A DNA stretch of 64,000 nt, taken from positions 1 through 64,000 of the forward strand of contig NZ_QTVN01000005.1 of NCBI RefSeq assembly GCF_003460605.1. Reading direction: 5' to 3'. The position numbers were made by a program, and so were the translations under genes. Source of the stretch: Ruminococcus sp. AF31-8BH. Its GTDB lineage: Bacteria > Bacillota > Clostridia > Lachnospirales > Lachnospiraceae. Of the stretch, positions 16,544 to 25,139 are shown in pieces. Each line of letters starts with the position of its first letter. Within the stretch, counting starts at the first letter, position 1. Under the pieces are notes generated by a model that saw nothing but the letters and a program-made list of their open reading frames with translations, was not told where the DNA came from and did no database searches.

Positions 16544-17272
16544 TTGATTAAAGTAGGATTGTGTGATGACATTACAGACTATAACAAAAAAATGGAGAAC
16601 TATATAATACGTTATGGCAATGAAAACCATCTAAAGGTTAAAATTACTGCATACGGAAGTGGCTCACAATTGTTATTAAACTTTCAAAAGAGAAAGTTTG
16701 ACATAATTTTTTTGGATGTTTCTATGCCGGAATTAGATGGGTTTGAAACAGCAGAACGAATTAGAAGTATAGATGAAAATGTTGTAATAGTATTTTGTAC
16801 ATCCTTTTACACAATATCAAATGCAGGGAAAGGTTTTGAAGTGGATGCAGAGGATTTCTTATCAAAGCCATTATTATATAAAAAGGTAGAATACCTTTTA
16901 AATAAAGTATATAAAAAGAAATTGTTGTGTGCAGAGGAAAAATTATTTTTGAAGTGCCAAGATGGATTGATTACGCTACAGCTTTCAGATATAATCTACA
17001 TACAGGTAAGGAACAAACTATTGATTCTGCATACGAATAAGGGAGAAATACAAAGTAGCCAAAGGATGAGGGAACTGGAGGAAAGATTAAGCCGAAAATT
17101 ATTCTTCAGATGTCATAACAGCTACATAGTAAATTTTGATTATGTAGAAGGTTTAAAGAATGATAGCGTACTCGTTAAGGATAAGAATCAACAGTTAAAA
17201 GAGATTCCGGTGAGTAAATATAAAAAAGAAGAATTTATGAAAGAATTAGCTATTTATGTAGGAAATAGGTAG
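16544..17272 (+). CDS. LytTR response regulator (first)
   Basis: A 242-residue AgrA/ComE-type regulator. In the receiver domain (1-120), GLCDD supplies the acidic pair, Asp58 in IIFLDVSMPELDGFE the phosphoacceptor and Lys in LSKPL the late lysine. The LytTR DNA-binding domain (about 140-238) contains IIYIQVRNKLLILH and FFRCHNSYIVNFDYVEGL. It starts at TTG 16544. No kinase is adjacent; the only one in the locus is at 19825-21165. It is a candidate for the repeated operator described below, starting with the site at 17290-17346 just downstream of its own gene. Confidence 0.88.
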   Translation: MIKVGLCDDITDYNKKMENYIIRYGNENHLKVKITAYGSGSQLLLNFQKRKFDIIFLDVSMPELDGFETAERIRSIDENVVIVFCTSFYTISNAGKGFEVDAEDFLSKPLLYKKVEYLLNKVYKKKLLCAEEKLFLKCQDGLITLQLSDIIYIQVRNKLLILHTNKGEIQSSQRMRELEERLSRKLFFRCHNSYIVNFDYVEGLKNDSVLVKDKNQQLKEIPVSKYKKEEFMKELAIYVGNR

Positions 17273-17289
17273 ATTAAATATTTTATGCA

Positions 17290-17346
17290 AAAAAAAAGTC
17301 GATTTAGACATAGAATGTTGATATATAGAAAAAAGCAGAGTATAGT
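17290..17346 (+). promoter_or_regulatory. locus operator/promoter, copy A (precursor 1)
   Basis: AAAAAGTCGATTTAGACATAG (within 17293-17313), a variant of the shared motif with one base fewer in its centre, lies 34 bases upstream of the -10 TATAGT (17341-17346). This is the same distance as in copy D. No good -35 is present, as expected for an activator-dependent promoter. It drives the precursor at 17385. Confidence 0.65.
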
Positions 17347-17384
17347 TTGGACATACTTACTGATATTGAAAGGAGAGAAAGGAT

Positions 17385-17540
17385 ATGCAGGAAATTAAAA
17401 CGACAGAGGAATATCAAAAAGAAGTGGAGATAACAGAAGAAGAAATAGAAAGTTATTCCGGCTGTTCAGAAAGAACACAGAGATGTTTAACTGATTGTCC
17501 CTGGCCGTTCCCAGGATCTTATATTAATGCAGCAAGCTAA
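17385..17540 (+). CDS. RiPP precursor peptide 1
   Basis: A 51-residue peptide, ATG 17385 behind AAAGGAGAG. The acidic leader (about 1-23, ending ITEEEIESY) is followed by a core, SGCSERTQRCLTDCPWPFPG, with cysteines 27, 34 and 38 (C-x6-C-x3-C). The other six precursors show the same spacing, but this core ends in a Pro/Trp-rich tail instead of Gly-Gly-Gly. It lies directly before a radical-SAM/SPASM gene, so that enzyme is its likely modifier. The product structure is unknown; thioether or other Cys-based crosslinks are plausible. Confidence 0.8.
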   Translation: MQEIKTTEEYQKEVEITEEEIESYSGCSERTQRCLTDCPWPFPGSYINAAS

Positions 17541-17547
17541 ATTAGAG

Positions 17548-17595
17548 AACCGCATACCTATCTGAAAAATGGATAGGCTGTGCGGTTACTTTTTT
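17548..17595 (+). terminator. terminator between precursor 1 and its radical-SAM gene
   Basis: AACCGCA (17548-17554) with TGCGGTT (17581-17587), extended by CCTATC/GGATAGG, followed by a run of T. It sits inside the precursor-enzyme unit, so most transcripts should stop after the precursor and a minority continue, which gives excess substrate. Confidence 0.8.
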
Positions 17596-17606
17596 GGAGG
17601 AAAGAG

Positions 17607-18665
17607 ATGTATACGATTACTTTAGAGGTAAATCAAATTTGTAATTTACGATGCGACTATTGCTATCTTGGAGAGAAAACAAATCAGATAATGCCCGAAG
17701 AAATTGCCTGTAAAGGGATAGAAATAGCTTTTCTAAATGTAGAAAAGCATAAGGATAAAAGATTGTGGGTTGATTTTGTAGGAGGAGAAGCGTTAATTAG
17801 TTTTGCACTTTTACGGAAATTGGTCGAACATATTGAAGAGGAGGCTGCGAAACGAACAATTGCGGTTTCTTATTCCATTACCACGAATGGTACAATTATG
17901 AATAATGAAATTTTGGAATGGTTAGTAAATAATAGAGTTCATTTAAAATTGAGCATAGATGGAACAATGGAAACTCATGACAGAAATCGCAAAACAAAAC
18001 ATGGTATAGGAAGTTATAGGAATATAATGCAGAATATAAGTTACTTTAGAGAGTACGAAGAGAGAACAAAACAATATATTCAGGTCGCTCATGTAGTTAC
18101 CCAGAATAATTACTGGGAAGCTTTTAAGTCTGTTAAACATCTAGTAGAAGATTTACATTTTAGTATCGTAGATTCTTCTATAGATGTTACACATAGGTGG
18201 ACTGTTGAGCAATTAGATAAATTGGGGCAGGAATGGGAAAATATTTTATGTTATTATATAAAGAAAAAAGAGAACGGACAAGCATTTTTGTGGGCACCAA
18301 TATTGGATTTAAAAAAATATGGAGAAGAATACGTGAATTCCGGATTCTGTGGAGTGGGGTTAATCCAAATATATGTGAAAACAGATGGTGGGATTTATGG
18401 ATGTGCAGCTAATCTAGAGTCTAGTGGGTGTTTAGGAGATGTGGGGAAAGGTTTCTCCGTAAGAAAAATAAAAGAATATCGGGAATTAGCAAACCAAAGT
18501 AATGCTTGTTTAAAGTGTAATATACATGCCAAATGTCAGAGCTGTAAATGTATTATGAACAATCTATCATACAGTAATCAGATAAATGGATATAATCCAG
18601 ATATGTGCTATTTTGAAAAGAAAAAAATAACTTTATGGAATAAGTATGATAAAAAAATAGGATAA
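17607..18665 (+). CDS. radical-SAM/SPASM peptide maturase 1
   Basis: A 352-residue enzyme, ATG 17607 behind TTGGAGG (a GTG at 17580 lies inside the terminator). The radical-SAM cluster motif is CNLRCDYC (Cys12, 16, 19), followed by VGGEALISF. The C-terminal SPASM region (FCGVGLIQI, YGCAAN, CLKCNIHAKC, CKC, MCYF) would bind one or two auxiliary 4Fe-4S clusters. It probably installs crosslinks on precursor 1. Close to the enzyme at 26148 in length and motif placement, including the YLGEK segment after the cluster motif. Confidence 0.88.
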   Translation: MYTITLEVNQICNLRCDYCYLGEKTNQIMPEEIACKGIEIAFLNVEKHKDKRLWVDFVGGEALISFALLRKLVEHIEEEAAKRTIAVSYSITTNGTIMNNEILEWLVNNRVHLKLSIDGTMETHDRNRKTKHGIGSYRNIMQNISYFREYEERTKQYIQVAHVVTQNNYWEAFKSVKHLVEDLHFSIVDSSIDVTHRWTVEQLDKLGQEWENILCYYIKKKENGQAFLWAPILDLKKYGEEYVNSGFCGVGLIQIYVKTDGGIYGCAANLESSGCLGDVGKGFSVRKIKEYRELANQSNACLKCNIHAKCQSCKCIMNNLSYSNQINGYNPDMCYFEKKKITLWNKYDKKIG

Positions 18666-18772
18666 AATAAACTTGATAAATTAGTAAAAATGCGTTATTT
18701 TTATTATAAGATATCATAAATACTTGTTTTGCTGGTATTTGATTGAAAATCATAGTAAAAGTGGTGATAAAA

Positions 18773-19135
18773 ATGAATATAATTAGGAAGAAACGTAAGG
18801 AATTGGGAATTTCTCAAAGCGAATTAAGCGAAAAATTGGGAACTAGTCAGCAAACAATCAGTAGGATTGAGAAGGCGAGGATTGAAAATATACCTTGTAA
18901 CCTTCTGATAAAATTGGCAGATATATTCCATGTTCCTGTCGATATTCTTATTTATGAAGAAAAGAATAATTTGTTTAGTTCACAGGGAGAAGAATTGTGG
19001 GAAATATATAAGCAACTTGATGAGGCAAATAAGACCACTTTGCTAACGCTTGGCAGGAGATTAAGTGAAGCACAAGTAGAAAATATGTTTAAAAGACAAA
19101 TGGGTGATGAAAGTGATAAAAATAGCGATATGTGA
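18773..19135 (+). CDS. XRE-family regulator of the peptide locus
   Basis: A 120-residue protein. The helix-turn-helix (about 2-60: LGISQSELSEKLGTSQQTIS) is followed by a short helical tail (GEELWEIYKQLDEANKTTLL) resembling that of the XRE protein at 33831. ATG 18773 is preferred over an upstream in-frame ATG at 18743. The end overlaps the next regulator gene by 32 bases, so expression is coupled to the LytTR system. The target is unknown. Confidence 0.78.
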   Translation: MNIIRKKRKELGISQSELSEKLGTSQQTISRIEKARIENIPCNLLIKLADIFHVPVDILIYEEKNNLFSSQGEELWEIYKQLDEANKTTLLTLGRRLSEAQVENMFKRQMGDESDKNSDM

Positions 19136-19823
19136 TGACGAAAAATGTTTTATAGATACAATAGAAAAAATGTTAAAAGTTTATGAAAAGAAAAATGAGC
19201 AGGATTTTATAATAAAAAAATATACTAAGCCATTGCAGTTAATGGAATCTTTAAAAGAAGAATTCCAGATTTTCTTTTTAGATATAGAAATGCCAGCTAT
19301 GGATGGTATGGAATTAGTGGATATTATAAGAAAGCATGATGAAAAGTCAATTGTTCTTTTTGTGTCTTCGCATAATGAATTTGTGGGAGCTGGATATAAG
19401 TATGACGTGCAAAATTTTATTACGAAGCCGATTACACAAGTCCAAATAAATTGTGAAATGAACCGGGCACTACGAAAACTGAATACATATGAACAGAGAT
19501 ATATTGCAGTAAAAAATGAAAAAGGTTATTTTAAACTATTTCTTTCAGATATCGAATATATTGAAACAATAAATCGGAAAGTACTGTTTCATTTAAGAAG
19601 TGGAAAGAAAGAAGCAGGATATTTTAAGATGAAAGATTTGGAAGAACGATTAGAACAGTTCTTCTTTGTTCGTTGCCATAACGGAATTATTGTCAATGTA
19701 GATTGTATAGAATCATTACATGATCTCACTGTAACACTTTATTCTGGAAACAAAATATATATTACACGTTCCAGAAAACAGAACCTTATGAAGAAAATGG
19801 CGGAACGGGGAGGAGCTGTTTAA
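19104..19823 (+). CDS. LytTR response regulator (second)
   Basis: A 239-residue AgrA-like regulator. The receiver has ICDDE and Asp60 in FFLDIEMPAMDG, and TKPI holds the conserved Lys. The LytTR domain (about 130-236) contains IEYIETINRKVLFHLRS and FFVRCHNGIIVNVDCIE. It is followed one base after its stop by the GHKL kinase gene, its clear cognate. Together they form an Agr/Com-type two-component system and are the most likely controllers of the seven related promoters. Confidence 0.9.
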   Translation: MMKVIKIAICDDEKCFIDTIEKMLKVYEKKNEQDFIIKKYTKPLQLMESLKEEFQIFFLDIEMPAMDGMELVDIIRKHDEKSIVLFVSSHNEFVGAGYKYDVQNFITKPITQVQINCEMNRALRKLNTYEQRYIAVKNEKGYFKLFLSDIEYIETINRKVLFHLRSGKKEAGYFKMKDLEERLEQFFFVRCHNGIIVNVDCIESLHDLTVTLYSGNKIYITRSRKQNLMKKMAERGGAV

Positions 19824-19824
19824 G

Positions 19825-21165
19825 GTGCACGGACAAGTTATATTAAAAAACATATTTTCTGTACTCAATATTTTATTAATATTATATCTCATGCTCGGTG
19901 AAAGAAAAAGTAGACGGTATAATGCTGTAAGGAGTAGGTATTCGTTAATTATTTGCGTTGTGAGTTTAGTGCTTTTTAGAATGATGGCGAATGGAGCAGA
20001 ACTACATATTGTATATAATTATGTAAGCATTATCATTATAGTTATGATTATAGGACATTTTCTATTCCAGTATAGTATAAAATATTGTTTATTACTTGGG
20101 AGCGTTTTCTTATCAGTTATACTTTTAGGTCAACTGATTAGTTGCATTTTTTTCTATAGCTATAGCAGTGATGGAATATTAGCAGATCTGTCTGAAAAAT
20201 ATCAAATCCATATGATTTTGATTGCTGAAATAGTAATTATTATTGGGAATTTGGTAATAAAAAAGATTGTAAATAAAATCCCATTATTACTTTCTGGACT
20301 GAATGTTGTTACAATTATTATTCCGTTGTTTATCAATATAGTAGTAATGGCAATATGTGCGGATCAGTTATATAACGACAAAAGGATGATTGTTGACAAT
20401 GTATGGTCAATAATAACTATTATAGTTGTGTGTATTGTGGTGTTTATGGGGACGGTTTGTAATATTGTTGTTCTTGAAAATTATTTGAATGTTAAAAAGA
20501 TTGAGAATGAAAAGAACTTGCAGATTAGCGAGATGAGTTTACAATACGATTATTATATGAAACAATCCAATGATATGGAAAACATTAGAAAGATTTCTCA
20601 TGATATTAAAAATCATTTGGAGGCATTAAGAGGGAATGTGGATTATCAACAGAAGCAAGAATACATAGATGGAATTGAAAGTAAGTTGGACATTTATCAA
20701 AGCTATTATAAAACAGGCAATGCATTTCTTGATAACCTATTACATGCAAAAAGACTGGAAGCTCTTGAAAAAAAGATTGAGTTTAAAGTATTTGCAGACT
20801 TTACACCATTTAAGCGAGTTAAAAATGAAGATCTATGTGTGATTGTCTCAAATACAATCGACAATGCACTACGAGAATGCCAACTCATGAAAGCGGATAA
20901 TCCGAAAATAGAATGTTTAGTACAGCTAAAGGCTAGAAAAATAAAAGGATTTCTATCTATTATATGTGAAAACAGTTTGAGAGAAAGCCAGGCAGAAGCT
21001 TTACGTGGAAATTCGGTAATGGAAACATCAAAGGAAGATAAAAAAAATCATGGATTTGGAGTGAAGAATATTAAGCGTGTTGTGAGAGAATATGGGGGAG
21101 AGGTATCATTTAATGTGGTGGATGATATGTTTTCAGTATCGATTCTTATTCCTATCGAAGTATAG
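19825..21165 (+). CDS. GHKL sensor histidine kinase (AgrC-like)
   Basis: A 446-residue membrane kinase starting at GTG 19825 behind GGGGAGG. Six to seven N-terminal membrane segments fill about residues 5-215. The dimerisation segment carries the phosphoacceptor His in KISHDIKNHLEAL. The ATPase domain has IVSNTIDNALREC (N box) and HGFGVKNIKRVVREYGG (G box). AgrC-type kinases sense extracellular peptides. No agrB or agrD gene is visible nearby, so the signal may be the locus's own exported peptide or an outside one. Confidence 0.9.
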   Translation: MHGQVILKNIFSVLNILLILYLMLGERKSRRYNAVRSRYSLIICVVSLVLFRMMANGAELHIVYNYVSIIIIVMIIGHFLFQYSIKYCLLLGSVFLSVILLGQLISCIFFYSYSSDGILADLSEKYQIHMILIAEIVIIIGNLVIKKIVNKIPLLLSGLNVVTIIIPLFINIVVMAICADQLYNDKRMIVDNVWSIITIIVVCIVVFMGTVCNIVVLENYLNVKKIENEKNLQISEMSLQYDYYMKQSNDMENIRKISHDIKNHLEALRGNVDYQQKQEYIDGIESKLDIYQSYYKTGNAFLDNLLHAKRLEALEKKIEFKVFADFTPFKRVKNEDLCVIVSNTIDNALRECQLMKADNPKIECLVQLKARKIKGFLSIICENSLRESQAEALRGNSVMETSKEDKKNHGFGVKNIKRVVREYGGEVSFNVVDDMFSVSILIPIEV

Positions 21166-21171
21166 AATAAT

Positions 21172-21206
21172 AAGTGGTATTTACGAAAGTAAGTATCACT
21201 TTTTTA
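21172..21206 (+). terminator. terminator after the kinase gene
   Basis: AAGTGGTA (from 21172) pairs with TATCACTT (to 21201), with one mismatch, followed by TTTTT. Confidence 0.75.
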
Positions 21207-21221
21207 TATCCAAATAAGGTT

Positions 21222-21276
21222 AAAAAAACGCAATTTAGTCAAATATTGTTTTCTTTTTTAAATTAAGATGTAAGAT
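21222..21276 (+). promoter_or_regulatory. locus operator/promoter, copy B (phospholipase)
   Basis: AAAAAAACGCAATTTAG (21222-21238), then the A-rich half to about 21248. The -10 TAAGAT begins at 21271, 41 bases after the GCA of the motif. It serves the secreted phospholipase-like gene. Confidence 0.7.
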
Positions 21277-21303
21277 AAAGAAAAAAGAAGAGGAGGCATG
21301 GGT

Positions 21304-22146
21304 ATGCGAAAAAAAATGAAACTATTTATTGCCATGGTATCAGTGGGGGCTTTATTGGGAACGATGCCAGTTATGGCAGCGGAACAGCCAGAACTTCTAA
21401 CGAAAGTGCAGGATATTGCGAATGGTTCAGATGAACTTTACGGGGAAGGAGTTCCGATTGAGCATGGTACAAATCCAGATGAAAGATTTTCGTCTGGCGG
21501 GGTAGATCATACACATCAGTATATTGTTGCAAACGCACTTAAAATTCTGAGCAATGATAAAGGAAATAGTGCATTCAATGGTGGGCTGAACTCATCTATC
21601 CTTATGGAGGCAACCGACTGGCCGGATAAACTTGGAAATGAAACAGATGCAGGAACTTTTGCAGGACACTTTTATGATCCTGATACTGGAAAAAACTGGC
21701 TTGGTCAAAAATCTCCGACAGCTAGGACAAGAGCAGAGTCATATTTTCAGGCAGCAGTAAATGCGTATCGTGCAGGGGATGTACAATTGGCTATGTCAAA
21801 CCTAGGAAAAGGCACCCATTATGTATCGGACTTAAACGAACCGCATCATGCATCGAACTTGACAGCGATAAACAGCAATCATTCCGCTTTTGAAAAGTAT
21901 GTTGATAAAAACAGGAAATCTTATACAATAGCAGGAAATTCATTTAGCGAGTCTGTATACACAACAGCAGTAAATACTTCTACAGGAGATTTGATGTATT
22001 CAGCAGCAAAACATGCAAAGAGCCTTGTAGGAAGTGCTCAGAATGAAAGCACGTATGAAAGTGCAGCAAGGCGGTCTGTTCAGCATGCAATACAAACTGT
22101 TACACAGTATATGTATAAGTTCGGAAAAGAAGTTGGCATTTATTGA
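21304..22146 (+). CDS. secreted zinc-dependent phospholipase C-like protein
   Basis: A 280-residue protein. ATG 21304 is at better distance from AGGAGG than ATG 21298. A signal peptide ends around PVMAA (about residue 25). The body follows the bacterial zinc phospholipase C pattern: VDHTHQYIVANALKI, DWPDKLG, AGHFYDPDTGKNW, and KGTHYVSDLNEPHHASN, giving the His and Asp ligands for the zinc site. It lacks the C-terminal PLAT domain of clostridial alpha-toxin. A member of the locus regulon by its promoter; it may attack membranes or release lipid. Substrate not proven. Confidence 0.82.
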   Translation: MRKKMKLFIAMVSVGALLGTMPVMAAEQPELLTKVQDIANGSDELYGEGVPIEHGTNPDERFSSGGVDHTHQYIVANALKILSNDKGNSAFNGGLNSSILMEATDWPDKLGNETDAGTFAGHFYDPDTGKNWLGQKSPTARTRAESYFQAAVNAYRAGDVQLAMSNLGKGTHYVSDLNEPHHASNLTAINSNHSAFEKYVDKNRKSYTIAGNSFSESVYTTAVNTSTGDLMYSAAKHAKSLVGSAQNESTYESAARRSVQHAIQTVTQYMYKFGKEVGIY

Positions 22147-22157
22147 TAAGAATTTTT

Positions 22158-22198
22158 AGACCTTGATATTGTTGTAAAATATTGAGGTCTATTTTTTT
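22158..22198 (+). terminator. terminator after phospholipase gene
   Basis: AGACCTTGATATT (from 22158) and AATATTGAGGTCT (to 22190) form a long stem, followed by a run of T to 22198. Confidence 0.85.
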
Positions 22199-22213
22199 GT
22201 TCCATTCAGACAC

Positions 22214-22268
22214 TAAAATACGCAAAATAAACAAAATATATGGTCAAACGGTAGAATTTGGTTAAAAT
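22214..22268 (+). promoter_or_regulatory. locus operator/promoter, copy C (radical-SAM/export operon)
   Basis: TAAAATACGCAAAATAAACA (22214-22233), then AAATATATGG; the -10 TAAAAT is at 22263-22268, again 41 bases from the GCA. It drives the five-gene operon starting at 22304. Confidence 0.65.
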
Positions 22269-22303
22269 TGTTCTTAGTATATTAAAGAAAGGGGCAGATA
22301 AAT

Positions 22304-23467
22304 ATGTATAATTTTACATTATATATGACAACTGATTGCAATTTTAAATGCCAGTATTGCTATGAAGATTATCACAATCACTACCAGTTAAATGAGAAAA
22401 CGTTAGTAGACTCTTTGGAGTTTATCATGAATTATGGAGATAAAGGAAAAGTTTTAATCGATTTTCTAGGCGGAGAGCCATTATTGAAAAAAAATTTGAT
22501 TTATCAGGCAGTAGATTATATAAAAAATTTTTATCCAGAGAGAGAAGCAAAATATTATATTACAACCAATTGCTCTTTGATGGACGATGATTTTATTGAC
22601 TTTATGAAAGAAAATCAATTTACAATACGGCTTAGCTTCGATGGAAATAAGGAAACTCATGATTTGAACAGAGTTGCGAAAGACGGAGTTTCTTGCTATG
22701 ACAAGATTTTTGAAAATATCATGAAGGTGAAGGATAGCGGATTGAATTTTTCTGTAAGAATGACTGTAACAGAGAATACAATTCCTCACATGTTTGAGAA
22801 TATCTGTTATTTACATGAACATGGTCTGGATAATATTTGTATGATTATGGACGTGTATTTAAAAATATCAGATAAATTGAAGAGCGAGTTTGAAAAACAG
22901 GTAGCAGCAATATCAAAGTATTATTTGGCGGAGGCAGCAGCAGGTAGAAGTTTTACCATAGACCAATTTGATGGAAAAATGTTTAATATGCTTTGCAATT
23001 TTGGAAATTGCTTTGGAATGTGTGATGCGGGGATTGGGAATTTTAAGATATTTCCGAATGGACAAATTTACCCATGTGGATTTCTTACCAGTAATGAGAA
23101 ATATTGTATAGGCAATATTAAAGAGGGCGTTGATATAAGAAAGGCAAAATTAATTGCAGTATCTAATTTTGATAAGGCAGATCCGAAGTGCAAGGACTGT
23201 AAAATACGAGATTTTTGCCATGGTATGAAGTGTGGATATATGAATTTTATTAATACAGGAAAAATTAATGTGCCGTCGGATGCAGAGTGTATTTTTGAAC
23301 ACATCTTCCATCAGGCAATGGTAGAAATACTGGAATATTATTTGGAACAGCCTACTGAAATGCTTAGAGAAAAGTTAGGAATATATGTGGATTATATTCA
23401 GGAGGAGCATTTAAAACTTAGTGAATTCGGAGAGAAGATTGCCAAGAGGTTAGCCGATGAAAAGTAA
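22304..23467 (+). CDS. radical-SAM/SPASM peptide maturase 2
   Basis: A 387-residue enzyme behind AAAGGGGC. The cluster motif is CNFKCQYC (Cys12, 16, 19), followed by FLGGEPLL. The SPASM part includes CNFGNCFGMCDAG, IYPCGF, and CKDCKIRDFCHGMKCG, with a late Cys (DAEC). It differs more from maturases 1 and 3 and has a longer C-terminal helical tail. It begins the operon with the exporter and subtilase, overlapping the exporter gene by 11 bases. Its substrate is probably one of the six similar precursors. Confidence 0.87.
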   Translation: MYNFTLYMTTDCNFKCQYCYEDYHNHYQLNEKTLVDSLEFIMNYGDKGKVLIDFLGGEPLLKKNLIYQAVDYIKNFYPEREAKYYITTNCSLMDDDFIDFMKENQFTIRLSFDGNKETHDLNRVAKDGVSCYDKIFENIMKVKDSGLNFSVRMTVTENTIPHMFENICYLHEHGLDNICMIMDVYLKISDKLKSEFEKQVAAISKYYLAEAAAGRSFTIDQFDGKMFNMLCNFGNCFGMCDAGIGNFKIFPNGQIYPCGFLTSNEKYCIGNIKEGVDIRKAKLIAVSNFDKADPKCKDCKIRDFCHGMKCGYMNFINTGKINVPSDAECIFEHIFHQAMVEILEYYLEQPTEMLREKLGIYVDYIQEEHLKLSEFGEKIAKRLADEK

Positions 23468-25139
23468 AGAAGGACGCCCATATTGGCTTTTTTTAAAAGA
23501 GTATGCTTTTAAGAAAAAGTTGTTTCCTTTCTATCTTTTAACAATAGTAATTATTGTTTTAACTGCTGGTGTTTCATTGGTACGTCCGGAGCTACAAGGA
23601 AAAGTAGTAGATGATTTGGGAAATCCACAGAATACTAACTTATCAGCTTTTATGTTCCTTTTGGGTATATTTTTGGGAATGCTGTTACTTAATTATCTCA
23701 TGAATTATGCTCAGAGATATATAGTGGCTGTCATATCGGAAGAGATAGCAGCAGATATGCGACAGAAGGTAGAAGACAAACTATCAACAGTAAGTGTGAA
23801 TTTTTTTGAGAAGATAAAGCTAAGTGATATTTTGTTGAAAGTGGACAAAGATGTTTCAGCAGTGAAACAATGTGGAATCACAAGTATTATTACACTGGTT
23901 TCCAATATGGTTATCCTGGTAGTGGTTCCTCCATATATGTTTTCTATCCATAAGGGAATTGCCGTATCCAATATTATCTTACTGGTCAGTGTCCCTTTTA
24001 TCAGCAGAATCCTGGGAAAATTGATACAAGAAACCAGTGGTCAAGTTCTAGATGGATATAACAGTATCACCAACGTTCTGACAAACACCTATGATAATTG
24101 GTTTATTACAAGACTTTTTCAATGTGGGCAATATGTGCATGATATGTACTTTGAGAAAAATCAGAAATATAAAAAAGAAACGAATCGTCAGAATTTGTTG
24201 TACATATTGAATACGTCTACAATACTTGTGATACAGTTTATAGGAACAGTCATAATATGGGTAGTCGGTGCACAAGAAGTATTTAAAGGAAATATGACCA
24301 TAGGTACTATTATGGCTTTGATGAATTATCAGGCAATTATCATGAATCCCATTATAGGAATTGCACAGTTTGCTAATGAGTACCATACAGCCGTAGTTTC
24401 CTTAAAAGACATTAATGGACTGCTTCAGTATCCGGATCAGAAGCAAGGAGATGGAAAGAAAGTAACAACAGTTAATAAGATTTCCTTAGAAGATATGAGT
24501 TTTTCTTATCAAGAGTCAAATAAGAAGGTATTTGACCGGATTAATTTGAACTTCAAAAGAGGCACTCTTTACGGAATTCATGGAAAAAGTGGACAAGGCA
24601 AAAGCACCCTGTTCAAAATTATAGCAGGGGTGTATCAACCAACAGAAGGAAATATAATTGTGAATGATACAGATTTGCAGGAATTAGATATTAACAATTA
24701 TTGGGAAAATACAGGATATGTTATGCAGCGTACACAGTTCTTTAATGATACGGTAAGGCGGAACATGGGATTACTACATATTGTTTCGGAGGAAGAGATG
24801 GATACGGTGGCAAAGTGCTTGGATTTGTATGATGAAATCCATGCTTTAGAAATGGTATGGGATACCGAGATAAAGATCGATCCATGCAACTTCTCAGAGG
24901 GACAGATGCGGCGTTTGGATATTATGAGGAATATTTTGAAAAATTCACAACTTCTGATTTTTGACGAGGCGACAGCGAATATTGATGAAAAACGTAGAGG
25001 GAATTTTTATCATTTGCTGCATGAACTATCAAAAGACAAAATCATTATTTTTTCTACGCACAACCTGGAAGAATTGCGAGAAGCGGATATTATTGTAGAT
25101 TTGGAGAAGTTACATATAAGGCAGGTGAGTGAAAAGTGA
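23457..25139 (+). CDS. ABC exporter of the modified peptides
   Basis: A 560-residue half-transporter with fused membrane (about 20-300, six segments) and ATPase domains. Walker A is HGKSGQGKSTLF (about 373), the signature is degenerate (FSEGQMRRLDIMR, about 480) and Walker B is LLIFDEATANID (about 500). There is no N-terminal C39 peptidase, so leader removal must come from another protein, possibly the subtilase encoded next with a 4-base overlap. Likely acts as a homodimer in the membrane to export the mature peptide. Confidence 0.87.
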   Translation: MKSKEGRPYWLFLKEYAFKKKLFPFYLLTIVIIVLTAGVSLVRPELQGKVVDDLGNPQNTNLSAFMFLLGIFLGMLLLNYLMNYAQRYIVAVISEEIAADMRQKVEDKLSTVSVNFFEKIKLSDILLKVDKDVSAVKQCGITSIITLVSNMVILVVVPPYMFSIHKGIAVSNIILLVSVPFISRILGKLIQETSGQVLDGYNSITNVLTNTYDNWFITRLFQCGQYVHDMYFEKNQKYKKETNRQNLLYILNTSTILVIQFIGTVIIWVVGAQEVFKGNMTIGTIMALMNYQAIIMNPIIGIAQFANEYHTAVVSLKDINGLLQYPDQKQGDGKKVTTVNKISLEDMSFSYQESNKKVFDRINLNFKRGTLYGIHGKSGQGKSTLFKIIAGVYQPTEGNIIVNDTDLQELDINNYWENTGYVMQRTQFFNDTVRRNMGLLHIVSEEEMDTVAKCLDLYDEIHALEMVWDTEIKIDPCNFSEGQMRRLDIMRNILKNSQLLIFDEATANIDEKRRGNFYHLLHELSKDKIIIFSTHNLEELREADIIVDLEKLHIRQVSEK

